This document shows positions 12,560 to 25,276 of a stretch of DNA of 64,000 nt, one piece after another. Within the stretch, counting starts at the first letter, position 1; every line of letters starts with the position of its first letter. Position numbers and translations under genes: made by a program. The notes under the pieces are model-generated. The model was not told the origin of the DNA, searched no databases, and saw nothing but the letters and a program-made list of their open reading frames with translations. Source of the DNA: Colletes latitarsis (taxonomy: Eukaryota; Arthropoda; Insecta; Hymenoptera; Colletidae); NCBI RefSeq assembly GCF_051014445.1, contig NW_027488366.1:12294001-12358000 (forward strand), in the 5' to 3' direction.

Positions 12560-15500
12560 GGTTAGTTCTGGTATTTGCAATCATCTGGCCCATACTTTCG
12601 CGTTTTTCGCATATTTATTGGCCAGATCCTGGGTTTTTTCTGGTTAGGATCCCGTAGTAATGAGGTTCCACACCGAAACAGTCAATTAAACCTGGTTGCG
12701 ATTAATATTTTAGAGGATAACGCTGGTTATGTCTCGTTTAGGTCTGGGATTTGCCCTCACCTGGCCCGTAATTTCGCATTTTTGCATTCTTGTTGGCCAG
12801 ATCCTAGGCTTTTTGCTGATTTGAATCACGTAGTAATGTGGTACCACACTGAAACAGTCAATAGAAGCTGGTTCCGAATAGTATTTTAGAGGATAACGCT
12901 GGCTATGTCTGGGTTAGTTCTGGTATTTGCAATCATCTGGCTCATACTTTCGCGTTTTTCGCATATTTATTGGCCAGATCCTGGGTTTTTTCTGGTTTGG
13001 ATCCCGTAATAATGACGTTCCACACCGAAGGAGCCAATTAAACCTGGTTTCGATTAATATGTTAGAGGATAACGCCGGTTATATCTCGGTTAGATCCGGG
13101 ATTTGCCCTCATCTGGCTCGTACCTGCGCATTTTTCGCATACTTGTTGGCCATATCCTGGCCTTATTCTGGTTTGTATCACGTAGTAATGTGGTGCCACA
13201 CTGAAACAGTCAATAGAAGCTGGTTCCGAATAGTATTTTAGAGGATAACGCTGGCTATGTCTGGCTTAGTTCTGGTATTTGCAATCATCTGGCTCATACT
13301 TTCGCGTTTTTCGCATATTTGTTGGCAAGATCCTCGGTTTTTTCTGGTTTGGATCCCGTAGTAAAGAGGTTCCACACCGAAACAGTCAATTAAACCTGGT
13401 TGCGATTAATATTTTAGAGGATAACGCCGGTTATGTCTTGGCTAGGTCTGGGATTTGCCCTCATCTGGTTCGTACTTTCGCATTTTTCGCATACTTGTTG
13501 GCCAGATCCTGGGCTTTTTCTGGTTTGTATCACGTAGTAATGTGGTACCACACTGAAACAGTCAATAGAAGCTAGTTCCGAATAGTATTTTAGAGGACAA
13601 CGCTGGTTATGTCTCGGTTAGGTCGGGGATTGGCCCTCATCTGGCCCGTACTTACGCATTTTTCGCATACTTGTTGGCCAGATCCTGGGCTTTTTCTGGT
13701 TTGGATCACGTAGTAATGTGGTACCACACTGAAACAGTCAATGGAAGCTAGTTCCGAATAGTATTTTAGAGGACAACGCTGGTTATGTCTCGGTTAGGTC
13801 TGGAATTGGCCCTCATCTGGCCCGTACTTTCGCATTTTTCGCATACTTGTTGACCAGATCCTGGGTTTTTTCTGGTTTGGACCACGTAGTAATGAGGTAC
13901 CTCACTGAAACGGTCAATAAAAGCTGGTTCCGATTAGTGTTTTAGAGGATAACGCTGGTTATGTCTGGGTTAGTTCTGGTATTCGCAATCATCTGGCTCA
14001 TACTTTCGCTTTTTTCGCATATTTATTGGCCAGATCCTGGGGTTTTTCTGGTTAGGATCCCGTAGTAATGAAGTTCCACACCGAAACAGTCAATTAAACC
14101 TGGTTGCGATTAATATTTTAGAGGATAACGCCGGTTATATCTCGGTTAGGTCTGGGATTTGCCCTCATCTGGCCCGTACTTTCGCATTTTTGCATTCTTG
14201 TTGGCCAGATCCTAGGCTTATTGCTGATTTGGATCACGTAGTTATGTGGTACCACACTGAAACAGTCAATAGAAGCTGGTTCCGAATAGTATTTTAGAGG
14301 ATAACGCTGGCTATGTCTGGGTTAGTTCTGGTATTTGCAATCATCTGGCCCATACTTTCGCGTTTTTCGCATATTTGTTGGCCAGATGCTGGGTTTTTTC
14401 TGGTTTGGATCCCGTAATAATGACGTTCCACACCGAAACAGCCAATTAAACCTGGTTTCGATTAATATGTTAGAGGATAACGCCGGTTATATCTCGGTTA
14501 GATCCGGGGTTTGCCCTCATGTGGCTCGTACCTGCGCATTTTTCGCATACTTGTTGGCCATATCCTGGCCTTATTCTGGTTTGTATCACGTAGTAATGTG
14601 GTACCACACTGAAACAGTCAATAGAAGCTGGTTCCGAATAGTATTTTAGATGATAACGCTGGCTATGTCTGGCTTAGTTCTGGTATTTGCAATCATCTGG
14701 CTCATACTTTCGCGTTTTTCGCATATTTGTTGGCAAGATCCTGGGTTTTCTCTGGTTTGGATCCCGTAGTAATGAGGTTCCACACCGAAACAGTCAATTA
14801 AACCTGGTTGCGATTAATATTTTAGAGGATAACGCCGGTTATGTCTTGGTTAGGTCTGGGATTTGCCCTCATCTGGTTCGTACTTTCGCATTTTTCGCAT
14901 ACTTGTTGGCCAGATCCTGGGCTTTTTCTGGTTTGTGTCACGTAGTAATGTGGTACCACACTGAAACAGTCAATAGAAGCTAGTTCCGAATAGTATTTTA
15001 GAGGACAACGCTGGTTATGTCTCGGTTAGGTCGGGGATTGGCCCTCATCTGGCCCGTAATTTCGCATTTTTCGCATACTTGTTGGCCAGATCCTGGGCTT
15101 TTTCTGGTTTGGATCACGTAGTAATGTGGTACCACACTGAAACAGTCAATGGAAGCTAGTTCCGAATAGTATTTTAGAGGACAACGCTGGTTATGTCTCG
15201 GTTAGGTCTGGAATTGGCCCTCATCTGGCCCGTACTTTCGCATTTTTCGCATACTTGTTGGCCAGATCCTGGGTTTTTTCTGGTTTGGACCACGTAGTAA
15301 TGAGGTACCTCACTGAAACGGTCAATAAAAGCTGGTTCCGATTAGTGTTTTAGAGGATAACGCTGGTTATGTCTGGGTTAGTTCTGGTATTCGCAATCAT
15401 CTGGCTCATACTTTCGCTTTTTTCGCATATTTATTGGCCAGATCCTGGGGTTTTTCTGGTTAGGATCCCGTAGTAATGAAGTTCCACACCGAAACAGTCA

Positions 15501-16037
15501 ATTAAACCTGGTTGCGATTAATATTTTAGAGGATAACGCCGGTTATATCTCGGTTAGGTCTGGGATTTGCCCTCATCTGGCCCGTACTTTCGCATTTTTG
15601 CATTCATGTTGGCCAGATCCTAGGCTTTTTGCTGATTTGGATCACGTAGTTATGTGGTACCACACTGAAACAGTCAATAGAAGCTGGTTCCGAATAGTAT
15701 TTTAGAGGATAACGCTGGCTATGTCTGGGTTAGTTCTGGTATTTGCAATCATCTGGCCCATACTTTCGCGTTTTTCGCATATTTGTTGGCCAGATGCTGG
15801 GTTTTTTCTGGTTTGGATCCCGTAATAATGACGTTCCACACCGAAACAGCCAATTAAACCTGGTTTCGATTAATATGTTAGAGGATAACGCCGGTTATAT
15901 CTCGGTTAGATCCGGGATTTGCCCTCATCTGGCTCGTACCTGAGCATTTTTCGCATACTTGTTGGCCATATCCTGGCCTTATTCTGGTTTGTATCACGTA
16001 GTAATGTGGTACCACACTGAAACAGTCAATAGAAGCT
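12560..16037 (+). repeat. 1,408-bp higher-order repeat (8 monomers), ~2.5 copies
   Basis: Diagnostic monomers recur at exactly 1,408 bp (8 x 176): 12,927/14,335/15,743 and 13,279/14,687. The unit includes the TTTTTGCATTC type, a TAATATGTTAGAGG type, and a TAGTTCCGAATAG type with GAGGACAACGC. A useful division is copy 1 at 12,880-14,287, copy 2 at 14,288-15,695 and a partial copy 3 to about 16,037, where the match fails at TCCGATTAGTG. Weaker similarity extends left to about 12,560. Confidence 0.85.
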
Positions 16038-17439
16038 GGTTCCGATTAGTGTTTTAGAGGATAACGCTGGTTATGTCTGGGTTAGTTCTGGTATTTGCCC
16101 TCATCTGGCTCGTACCTTCGCATTTCTCGCATACTTGTTGGCCAGATCCTGGCCTTGTTCTGGCTTGGACCAAGTAGTAATGTGGGACCACACTGAAACA
16201 GTCAATTAAACCTGGTTGCGATTAATATTTTAGAGGATAACGCTGGTTATGTCTCGGTTAGGTCTGGGATTTGCCCTCATCTGGCCCGTACTTTCGCATT
16301 TTTCGCATACTTGTTGGCCAGATCCTGGGTTTTTTCTGGTTTGGACCACGTAGTAATGAGGTACCTCACTGAAACGGTCAATAAAAGCTGGTTCCGATTA
16401 GTGTTTTAGAGGATAACGCTGGTTATGTCTGGGTTAGTTCTGGTATTCGCAATCATCTGGCTCATACTTTCGCGTTTTTCGCATATTTGTTGGGAAGATC
16501 CTGGGTTTTTTCTGGTTTGGATCCCGTAGTAATGAGGTTCCACACCGAAACAGTCAATTAAACCTGGTTGCGATTAATATTTTAGAGGATAACGCCGGTT
16601 ATGTCTTGGTTAGGTCTGGGATTTGCCCTCATCTGGCTCGTACTTTCGCATTTTTCGCATACTTGTTGGCCAGATCCTGGGCTTTTTCTGGTTTGTATCA
16701 CGTAGTAATGTGGTACCACACTGAAACAGTCAATAGAAGCTAGTTCCGAATAGTATTTTAGAGGACAACGCTGGTTATGTCTCGGTTAGGTCTGGGATTG
16801 GCCCTCATCTGGCCCGTACTTTCGCATTTTTCGCATACTTGTTGGCCAGATCCTGGGCTTTTTCTGGTTTGGATCACGTAGTAATGTGGTACCTCACTGA
16901 AACAGTCAATAGAAGCTAGTTCCGAATAGTATTTTAGAGGACAACGCTGGTTATGTCTCGGTTAGGTCTGGGATTGGCCCTCATCTGGCCCGTACTTTCG
17001 CATTTTTCGCATACTTGTTGGCCAGATCCTGGGTTTTTTCTGGTTTGGACCACGTAGTAATGTTGTACTACACTGAAACAGTCAATAGAAGCTGGTTCCG
17101 AATAGTATTTTAGAGGATAACGCTGGCTATGTCTGGGTTAGTTCTGGTATTTGCAATCATCTTGCTCATACGTTCGCTTTTTTCGCATACTTGTTGGCCA
17201 GATGCTGGGTTTTTTCTAGTTTGGATCACGTAATAATTACGTTCCACACCGAAACAGTCAATTAAACCTAGTTTCGATTAATATTTTAGAGGATATTGCC
17301 GGTTATATCTCGGTTAGGTCTGGGACTTGCCCTCATCTGGCTCGTACCTTCGCATTTCTCGCATACTTGTTGGCCAGATCCTCGCCTTTTTCTGGTTTGT
17401 ATCACGTAGTAATGTGGTACTACACTGAAACAGTCAATA
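16038..17439 (+). repeat. Subfamily A mosaic monomers
   Basis: Continuous 176-bp monomers that borrow variants from the octamer to the left (TAGTTCCGAATAG with GACAACGC, near 16,740-17,000) and from the 11-mer to the right (GTACTACACTG and TAATTACGTTCC). No exact higher-order period is evident. Confidence 0.8.
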
Positions 17440-19377
17440 GAAGCTGGTTCCGATTAGTGTTTTAGAGGATAACGCTGGTTATGTCTGGGTTAGTTCTGGT
17501 ATTTGCAATCATCTGGCTCGTACTTTCGCATTTCTCGCATACTTGTTGGCCAGATGCTGGGTTTTTTCTGGTTTGGATCACGTAATAATGACGTTCCACA
17601 CCGAAACAGTCAATTAAACCTAGTTTCGATTAATATTTTAGAGGATATTGCCGGTTATATCTCGGTTAGGTCTGGGATTTGCCCTCATCTGGCTCGTACC
17701 TTCGCATTTCTCGCATACTTGTTGGCCAGATCCTGGCCTTGTTCTGGCTTGGACCAAGTAGTAATGTGGGACCACACTGAAACAGTCAATTAAACCTGGT
17801 TGCGATTAATATTTTAGAGGATAACGCTGGTTATGTCTCGGTTAGGTCTGGGATTTGCCCTCATCTGGCCCGTACTTTCGCATTTTTCGCATACTTGAAT
17901 GGCCAGATCCTGTGTTTTTCTATTGTTAGGATCACGTAGTAGTGTGGTACTACACCGAAACAGTCAATTGAACCTGGTTGCGATTAATATTTTAGAGGAT
18001 AACGCCGGTTATGTCTCGGTTAGGTCTGGGATTTGCCCTCATCTGGCTCGTACTTTCGCAATTTTCGCATACTTATTGGCAAGATCCTGGCCTTTTTCTG
18101 GTTTGTATCACGTAGTAATGCGGTACTACACCGAAACAGTCAACTAAACCTGGTTGCGATTAATATTTTAGAGGATAACGCTGGTTATGTCTCGGTTAGG
18201 TCTGGGATTTGTCCTCACCTGGCCCGTAGTTTCGCATTTTTGCATTCTTGTTGGCCAGATCCTAGGTTTTTTGCTGATTTGGATCACGTAGTAATGTGGT
18301 ACCACACTGAAACAGCCAATAGAAGCTGGTTCCGAATAGTACTTTAGAGGATAACGCTGGCTATGTCTGGGTTAGTTCTGGTATTTGCAATCATCTGGCT
18401 CATACTTTCGCGTTTTTCGCATATTTATTGGCCAGATCCTGGGTTTTTTCTGGTTAGGATCCCGTAGTAATGAGGTTCCACACCGAAACAGTCAATTAAA
18501 CCTGGTTGCGATTACTATTTTAGAGGATAACGCCGGTTATATCTCGGTTAGGTCTGGGATTTGCCCTCATCTGGCCCGTACTTTCGCATTTTTGCATTCT
18601 TGTTGGCCAGATCCTAGGCTTTTTGCTGATTTGGATCACGTAGTTATGTGGTACTACACTGAAACAGTCAATAGAAGCTGGTTCCGATTAGTGTTTTAGA
18701 GGTTAACGCTGGCTATGTCTGGGTTAGTTCTGGCATTTGCAATCATCTTGCTCATACTTTCGCTTTTTTCGCATACTAGTTGGCCAGATGCTGGGTTTTT
18801 TCTGGTTTGGATCACGTAATAATGACGTTCCACACCGAAACAGTCAATTAAACCTAGTTTCGATTAATATTTTAGAGGATATTGCCGGTTATATCTCGGT
18901 TAGGTCTGGGATTTGCCCTCATCTGGCTCGTACCTTCGCATTTCTCGCATACTTGTTGGCCAGATCCTGGCCTTTTTCTGGTTTGTATCACGTAGTAATG
19001 TGGTACTACACTGAAACAGTCAATAGAAGCTGGTTCCGAATAGTATTTTAGAGGATAACGCTGGCTATGTCTGGGTTAGTTCTGGTATTTGCAATCATCT
19101 TGCTCATACTTTCGCTTTTTTCGCATACTTGTTGGCCAGATGCTGGGTTTTTTCTAGTTTGGACCACGTAGTAATGAGGTACCTCACTGAAACAGTCAAT
19201 AAAAGCTGGTTCCGGTTAGTGTTTTAGAGGATAACGCTGGCTATGTCTGGGTTAGTTCTGGTATTTGCAATCATCTTGCTCATACTTTCGCTTTTTTCGC
19301 ATACTTGTTGGCCAGATGCTGGGTTTTTTCTAGTTTGGACCACGTAGTAATGAGGTACCTCACTGAAACAGTCAATA
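17440..19377 (+). repeat. 1,938-bp higher-order repeat (11 monomers), copy 1
   Basis: Every diagnostic variant has a partner exactly 1,938 bp downstream (17,503/19,441, 17,899/19,837, 18,033/19,971, 18,385/20,323, 18,737/20,675). 1,938 is 11 x 176 plus 2. It includes a monomer with CTTGAATGGCCAG, one with GAGGTTAACGC and one with GAGGATATTGCC. The left edge is set where GGTACTACACTG and GGTACCTCACTG differ between the copies. Confidence 0.88.
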
Positions 19378-21230
19378 AAAGCTGGTTCCGATTAGTGTTT
19401 TAGAGGATAACGCTGGTTATGTCTGGGTTAGTTCTGGTATTTGCAATCATCTGGCTCGTACTTTCGCATTTCTCGCATACTTGTTGGCCAGATGCTGGGT
19501 TTTTTCTGGTTTGGATCACGTAATAATGACGTTCCACACCGAAACAGTCAATTAAACCTAGTTTCGATTAATATTTTAGAGGATATTGCCGGTTATATCT
19601 CGGTTAGGTCTGGGATTTGCCCTCATCTGGCTCGTACCTTCGCATTTCTCGCATACTTGTTGGCCAGATCCTGGCCTTGTTCTGGCTTGGACCAAGTAGT
19701 AATGTGGGACCACACTGAAACAGTCAATTAAACCTGGTTGCGATTAATATTTTAGAGGATAACGCTGGTTATGTCTCGGTTAGGTCTGGGATTTGCCCTC
19801 ATCTGGCCCGTACTTTCGCATTTTTCGCATACTTGAATGGCCAGATCCTGTGTTTTTCTATTGTTAGGATCACGTAGTAGTGTGGTACTACACCGAAACA
19901 GTCAATTGAACCTGGTTGCGATTAATATTTTAGAGGATAACGCCGGTTATGTCTCGGTTAGGTCTGGGATTTGCCCTCATCTGGCTCGTACTTTCGCAAT
20001 TTTCGCATACTTATTGGCAAGATCCTGGCCTTTTTCTGGTTTGTATCACGTAGTAATGCGGTACTACACCGAAACAGTCAACTAAACCTGGTTGCGATTA
20101 ATATTTTAGAGGATAACGCTGGTTATGTCTCGGTTAGGTCTGGGATTTGCCCTCACCTGGCCCGTAGTTTCGCATTTTTGCATTCTTGTTGGCCAGATCC
20201 TAGGTTTTTTGCTGATTTGGATCACGTAGTAATGTGGTACCACACTGAAACAGCCAATAGAAGCTGGTTCCGAATAGTACTTTAGAGGATAACGCTGGCT
20301 ATGTCTGGGTTAGTTCTGGTATTTGCAATCATCTGGCTCATACTTTCGCGTTTTTCGCATATTTATTGGCCAGATCCTGGGTTTTTTCTGGTTAGGATCC
20401 CGTAGTAATGAGGTTCCACACCGAAACAGTCAATTAAACCTGGTTGCGATTACTATTTTAGAGGATAACGCCGGTTATATCTCGGTTAGGTCTGGGATTT
20501 GCCCTCATCTGGCCCGTACTTTCGCATTTTTGCATTCTTGTTGGCCAGATCCTAGGCTTTTTGCTGTTTTGGATCACGTAGTTATGTGGTACTACACTGA
20601 AACAGTCAATAGAAGCTGGTTCCGATTAGTGTTTTAGAGGTTAACGCTGGCTATGTCTGGGTTAGTTCTGGCATTTGCAATCATCTTGCTCATACTTTCG
20701 CTTTTTTCGCATACTAGTTGGCCAGATGCTGGGTTTTTTCTGGTTTGGATCACGTAATAATGACGTTCCACACCGAAACAGTCAATTAAACCTAGTTTCG
20801 ATTAATATTTTAGAGGATATTGCCGGTTATATCTCGGTTAGGTCTGGGATTTGCCCTCATCTGGCTCGTACCTTCGCATTTCTCGCATACTTGTTGGCCA
20901 GATCCTGGCCTTTTTCTGGTTTGTATCACGTAGTAATGTGGTACTACACTGAAACAGTCAATAGAAGCTGGTTCCGAATAGTATTTTAGAGGATAACGCT
21001 GGCTATGTCTGGGTTAGTTCTGGTATTTGCAATCATCTTGCTCATACTTTCGCTTTTTTCGCATACTTGTTGGCCAGATGCTGGGTTTTTTCTAGTTTGG
21101 ACCACGTAGTAATGAGGTACCTCACTGAAACAGTCAATAAAAGCTGGTTCCGATTAGTGTTTTAGAGGATAACGCTGGCTATGTCTGGGTTAGTTCTGGT
21201 ATTTGCAATCATCTGGCTCATACTTTCGCT
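19378..21230 (+). repeat. 1,938-bp higher-order repeat (11 monomers), copy 2
   Basis: Nearly identical to 17,440-19,292; visible differences are single bases such as TTGTCCTCACC at 18,210 against TTGCCCTCACC here and GCTGATTTGG against GCTGTTTTGG near 20,565. The match is lost near 21,214-21,260 (CATCTGGCTC against CATCTTGCTC, then CTGGTTTGGATC against CTAGTTTGGACC), slightly short of a full unit. Confidence 0.86.
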
Positions 21231-21509
21231 TTTTTCGCATACTTGTTGGCCTGATGCTGGGTTTTTTCTGGTTTGGATCACGTAATAATGACGTTCCACA
21301 CCGAAACAGTCAATTAAACCTAGTTTCGATTAATACTTTAGAGGATATTGCCGGTTATATCTCGGTTAGGTCTGGGATTTGCCCTCATCTGGCTCGTACC
21401 TTCGCATTTCTCGCATACTTGTTGGCCAGATCCTGGCCTTTTTCTGGTTTGTATCACGTAGTAATGTGGTACTACACTGAAACAGTCAATAGAAGCTGGT
21501 TCCGAATGG

Positions 21510-21940
21510 TATTTTAGAGGATAACGCTGGCTATGTCTGGGTTAGTTCTGGTATTTGCAATCATCTTGCTCATACTTTCGCTTTTTTCGCATACTTGTTG
21601 GCCAGATGCTGGGTTTTTTCTAGTTTGGACCACGTAGTAATGAGGTACCTCACTGAAACAGTCAATAAAAGCTGGTTCCGATTAGTGTTTTAGAGGATAA
21701 CGCTGGCTATGTCTGGGTTAGTTCTGGTATTTGCAATCATCTTGCTCATACTTTCGCTTTTTTCGCATACTTGTTGGCCAGATGCTGGGTTTTTTCTAGT
21801 TTGGACCACGTAGTAATGAGGTACCTCACTGAAACAGTCAATAAAAGCTGGTTCCGATTAGTGTTTTAGAGGATAACGCTGGCTATGTCTGGGTTAGTTC
21901 TGGTATTTGCAATCATCTTGCTCATACTTTCGCTTTTTTC
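21510..21940 (+). repeat. Near-identical single-monomer tract at the edge of block A
   Basis: Successive monomers here look almost identical at a 176-bp step (TTCTAGTTTGGACCACG at about 21,616 and 21,792, both followed by GAGGTACCTCACTG). They show no alternation of types, unlike the rest of block A. This suggests local amplification of one unit right beside the A/B switch. Confidence 0.8.
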
Positions 21941-21941
21941 A
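21932..21941. other. Subfamily A to B switch point inside one monomer
   Basis: Up to about 21,940 the monomer is type A (TTTGCAATCATCTTGC, then CGCTTTTTTC). From 21,941 it reads ACATACTTGTTGAACGG, a subfamily B signature, and all following monomers are type B. The orientation and the 176-bp register continue across the joint, so this is a homologous exchange or drift boundary and not an inversion or foreign insertion. Confidence 0.85.
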
Positions 21942-24169
21942 CATACTTGTTGAACGGATCCTGGGTTTTTTCTGGTTTGGATCACGTAGTAATGTGGTAC
22001 CACACTGAAACATTCAATTAAACCTGGTCTTGATAAATATTTTAGAGGATAACGCAAGTTAGGTCTGGGATAGGTCTAGGATTTGCCCTCATCAGGCTCT
22101 TACTATCGCATATTTCTCATACTTCGTGGCTAGATCCTGGGCTATTTCTGGATTGGATCACGTAGTAAAGTGGTACCACACTGAAACATTCAATGAAACC
22201 TGTTCTGGATAAATATTTTAGAGGATAACGCATCTTAGGTCTGGGTTAGGTCTAAGATTTGCCCTCATCAGGCTCACAGTTTCGCGTTTTTCACATACTT
22301 GTTAAACAGATCCTGGGTTTTTTCTGGTTTGGATCACGTAGTAATGTGGTACCACACTAAAACAGTCAATTAAACCTGGTTTCGATCTATATTTTACAGG
22401 ATCACGCAAGCTCGGTCTGGGATAGGTCTGGGATTAGCCCTCATCAGACTCATACTTTCGCACACTTCACATACTCGTTGACAAGATCCTGGGTTTTTTT
22501 CTGGCTTGGATCACGTAGTAATGTGGTTCCACACTGAAACAGTCGATTAAACTTGGCTTCGATCAATATTTTAGAGGATAACGCAAGTTAGGTCTGGGAC
22601 AGGTCTGGGATTTGCCCTCATCAGGCTCATACTTTCGCGTTTTTCACATACTTGTTGAACGGATGCTAGGTTTTTTCTGGTTTGGTTCACGTAGTAATGT
22701 GGGTCCACACTGAAACAATCAATTAAACCTGGTCTTGATAAATATTTTAGAGGATAACGCATGTTAGGTCCGTGATAGGTCTGGGATTTGCCCTCATCAG
22801 ACTCACACTTTCGCACACTTCACATACTCGTTGAACAGATCCTGCATTATTTTCTGGTTTGGATCACATAGTAATGTGGTACCACACTGAAACATTCAAT
22901 TGAACCTGGCCTTGATAAATATTTTGGAGGATAACGCGAGTTAGGTCTGGGATAGGTCTGGGATTTGCTCTCATCAGGCTCATTCTTTCGCATATTTCTC
23001 ATACTTGATGGCTAGATCCTGAGCTTTTTCTGGATTGCATCACGTAGTAATGTAGTACCACACTGAAACAGTCAATGAAACCTGGTTTCCATCAATATTT
23101 TAGAGGACAACGCAAGTTAGGTCTAGGTAAGGCCTGAGATTTTCACTGATCAGACTCATACATTCGCATTCTTCACATACTTTATGAACGGATCCTGGGT
23201 TTTTTCTGGTTTGGATCACGTAGTTATGTGGGTCCACACTGAAACAATCAATTAAACCAGGTCTTGATAAATGTTTTAGAGGATAACGCGTGTTAGGTCT
23301 GGGATAGGTCTGGGATTTGCCCTCATGAGGCTCATACTTTCGCGTTTTTCACATACTTGTTGAACAGATCCTGGGTTTTTTCTGGTTTTGATCCCGTAGT
23401 AGTGTGGTACCACAATAAAACAGTCAATTAAACCTGGTTTCGATCAATATTTTAGAGGATATCGCAAGTTAGGTCTGGGATAGGTCTGGGATTTGCCCTC
23501 ATCAGACTCATACTTTCGCACACTTGACATACTCGTTGATCAAATCCTGGGTTTTTTTCTGGTTTGGATCACGTAGTAATGTGGTACCACACTGAAACAT
23601 TCAATGAAACCAGGTCTGGATAAATATTTTAGAGGATAACGCAAGTTAGGTCTGGGATAGGTCTGGGATTTTCACTCATCAGACTCATACTTTCGCATTC
23701 TTCACATACTTGTTGAACGGATCCTGGGTTTTTTCTGGATTGGATCACGTAGTAATGTGGTACCACACTAAAACATTCAATGAAACCTGGTCTGGATAAA
23801 TATTTTAGAGGATAACGCAAGTTAGGTCTGGGGTAGGTCTGGGATTAGCCCTCATCAGACTCATACTTTCGCACACTTCACATACTCGTTGAACAGATCC
23901 TGGGTTTTTTTCTGGTTTGGATCACGTAGTAATCTGGTAACACACTGAAACAGTCGATTAAACCTGGTTTCGATCAATATTATTGAGGATAACGCATGTT
24001 AGGTCTAGGTTAGGCCTGGGATTTTCACTCATCAGGCTCATACTTTCGCATTCTTCACATACTTGTTGGACAGATACTGGGTTTTTTCTGGTTTGGTTCA
24101 CGCAGTAATGTGGTACCACACTGAAACATTCAATTAAACCTGGTCTTGATAAATATTTTAGAGGATAAC

Positions 24170-25276
24170 GCAAGTTAGGTCTGGGATAGGTCTGGGATTT
24201 GCCCTCATCAGACTCATACCTACGCACACTTCACATACTCGGTGAACAGATCCTGGGTTATTTTCTGGTTTGGATCACATAGTAATGTGGTACCACACTG
24301 AAACAGTCAATTAAACCTGGTTTCCATCAATAGTTTAGAGGACAACGCATGTTAGGTCTAGGTTAGGCCTGGGATTTGCCCACATCAGGGTCATACTTTC
24401 GCAGTTGTAACATACATGTTGACCTGATCGAGGGTTTTTTCTGCTTTGGATCACGCAGTAAAGTGGTACCACACTGAAACATTCCATTAAACCTGGTTTG
24501 GATCAATATTTTTGAGGATAACGCATGTTAGGTCTAGGTTAGGCCTGGGATTTTCACTCATCAGGCTCATACTTTCGCATTCTTCACATACTTGTTGGAC
24601 AGATACTGGGTTTTTTCTGGTTTGGTTCACGCAGTAATGTGGTACCACACTGAAACATTCAATTAAACCTGGTCTTGATAAATATTTTAGAGGATAACGC
24701 ATGTTAGGTTTGGGTTAGGTCTTGGATTTGCCCTCATCAGGCTCATACTTTCGCATATCTCTCATACTTCATGGCTAGACCCTGGGCTGTTTCTGGATTG
24801 TATCACGTAGTAATGTGGTACCACGCTGAAACAGTCAATTAAACCTGATTTCGATCAATATTTTAGAGGATAACGCAAGTTAGGTCTGGGATAGGTCTGG
24901 GATTCGCCCTCATCAGGCTCATACTTTCGCATATTTCTCATACATGATGGCTAGATCCTGGGTTTCTTCCGGTTTGGGTCACGTAGTAGTGTGGTACCAC
25001 ACTGAAACAGTCGATTAAATCTGGTTTCGAACAATATTTTTTAGGATAACGCATGTTAGGTCTAGGTTAGGCCGGGGATTTTCACTCATCAGACTCATAC
25101 TTTCGCATTCTTCACATACTTGTCGAACGGATGCTGGGTTTTTACTGGTTTGGATCACGTAGTAATGTGGTACCACACTGAAACATTCAATTAAACCTGG
25201 TCTTGATAAATATTTTAGAGGATAACGCATGTTAGGTCTGGGATAGGTCTGGGATTTGCATTCATCAGACTCATAC
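24170..25276 (+). repeat. Dispersed duplicate segment 1 (partner at 30,511-31,617)
   Basis: About six monomers match 30,511-31,617 in the same order at a displacement of 6,341 bp. Shared markers include CACATACTCGGTGAAC, GGACAGATAC, CATGGCTAGACCCTGGG, TTTCTTCCGGTTTGGG and ATTTTTTAGGATAACG. The partner carries small changes such as CACGTGGTAGTG and CGAAGCAATG. The right part (from ~25,015) also matches 34,349-34,920. Confidence 0.75.
24988..25003. other. 16-bp palindrome AGTGTGGTACCACACT (extended variant)
   Basis: In monomers with TAGTAGTG instead of TAGTAATG the central dyad grows from 12 to 16 perfectly symmetric bases. The same 16-mer recurs in subfamily B, for example near 25,868. It sits at the same monomer position as the 12-bp form. 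Confidence 0.85.

Larger units (their letters stand above)
1..21940 (+). repeat. Satellite array, subfamily A (176-bp monomer)
   Basis: About 125 head-to-tail monomers of 176 bp in one orientation. The landmark TTTTAGAGGATAACGC recurs at 176-bp steps, for example at 1135 and 1311. Subfamily A is recognised by GTTGGCCAGATCCTGGG, by CATCTGGCTCGTAC or CATCTGGCTCATAC, and by TTCGCAT immediately before the second CATACTT. Two variants often alternate: one reads TCTGGGTTAGTTCTGG then TTTGCAATCAT, the other TCTCGGTTAGGTCTGG then TTTGCCCTCAT. This gives a 352-bp dimer rhythm. Plus-strand open frames of ~315 nt appear every 352 bp because 176 is not a multiple of 3 and stops are sparse in two of the registers. 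They are not treated as genes. Transcription, if any, would be of satellite RNA; no promoter is visible. Confidence 0.97.

Noticed and set aside
51..21517. Dozens of plus-strand frames of 63-105 codons with near-identical products
   Set aside because: They recur with the 176/352-bp satellite period, change frame from monomer to monomer, start at arbitrary ATGs and have no recognisable domain. They are satellite read-throughs, not genes.
21866..22057. Inversion at the A/B boundary, suggested by the change of ORF strand
   Set aside because: TTTTAGAGGATAACGC, the GTGGTACCAC palindrome context and GAAACA boxes keep the same orientation on both sides.
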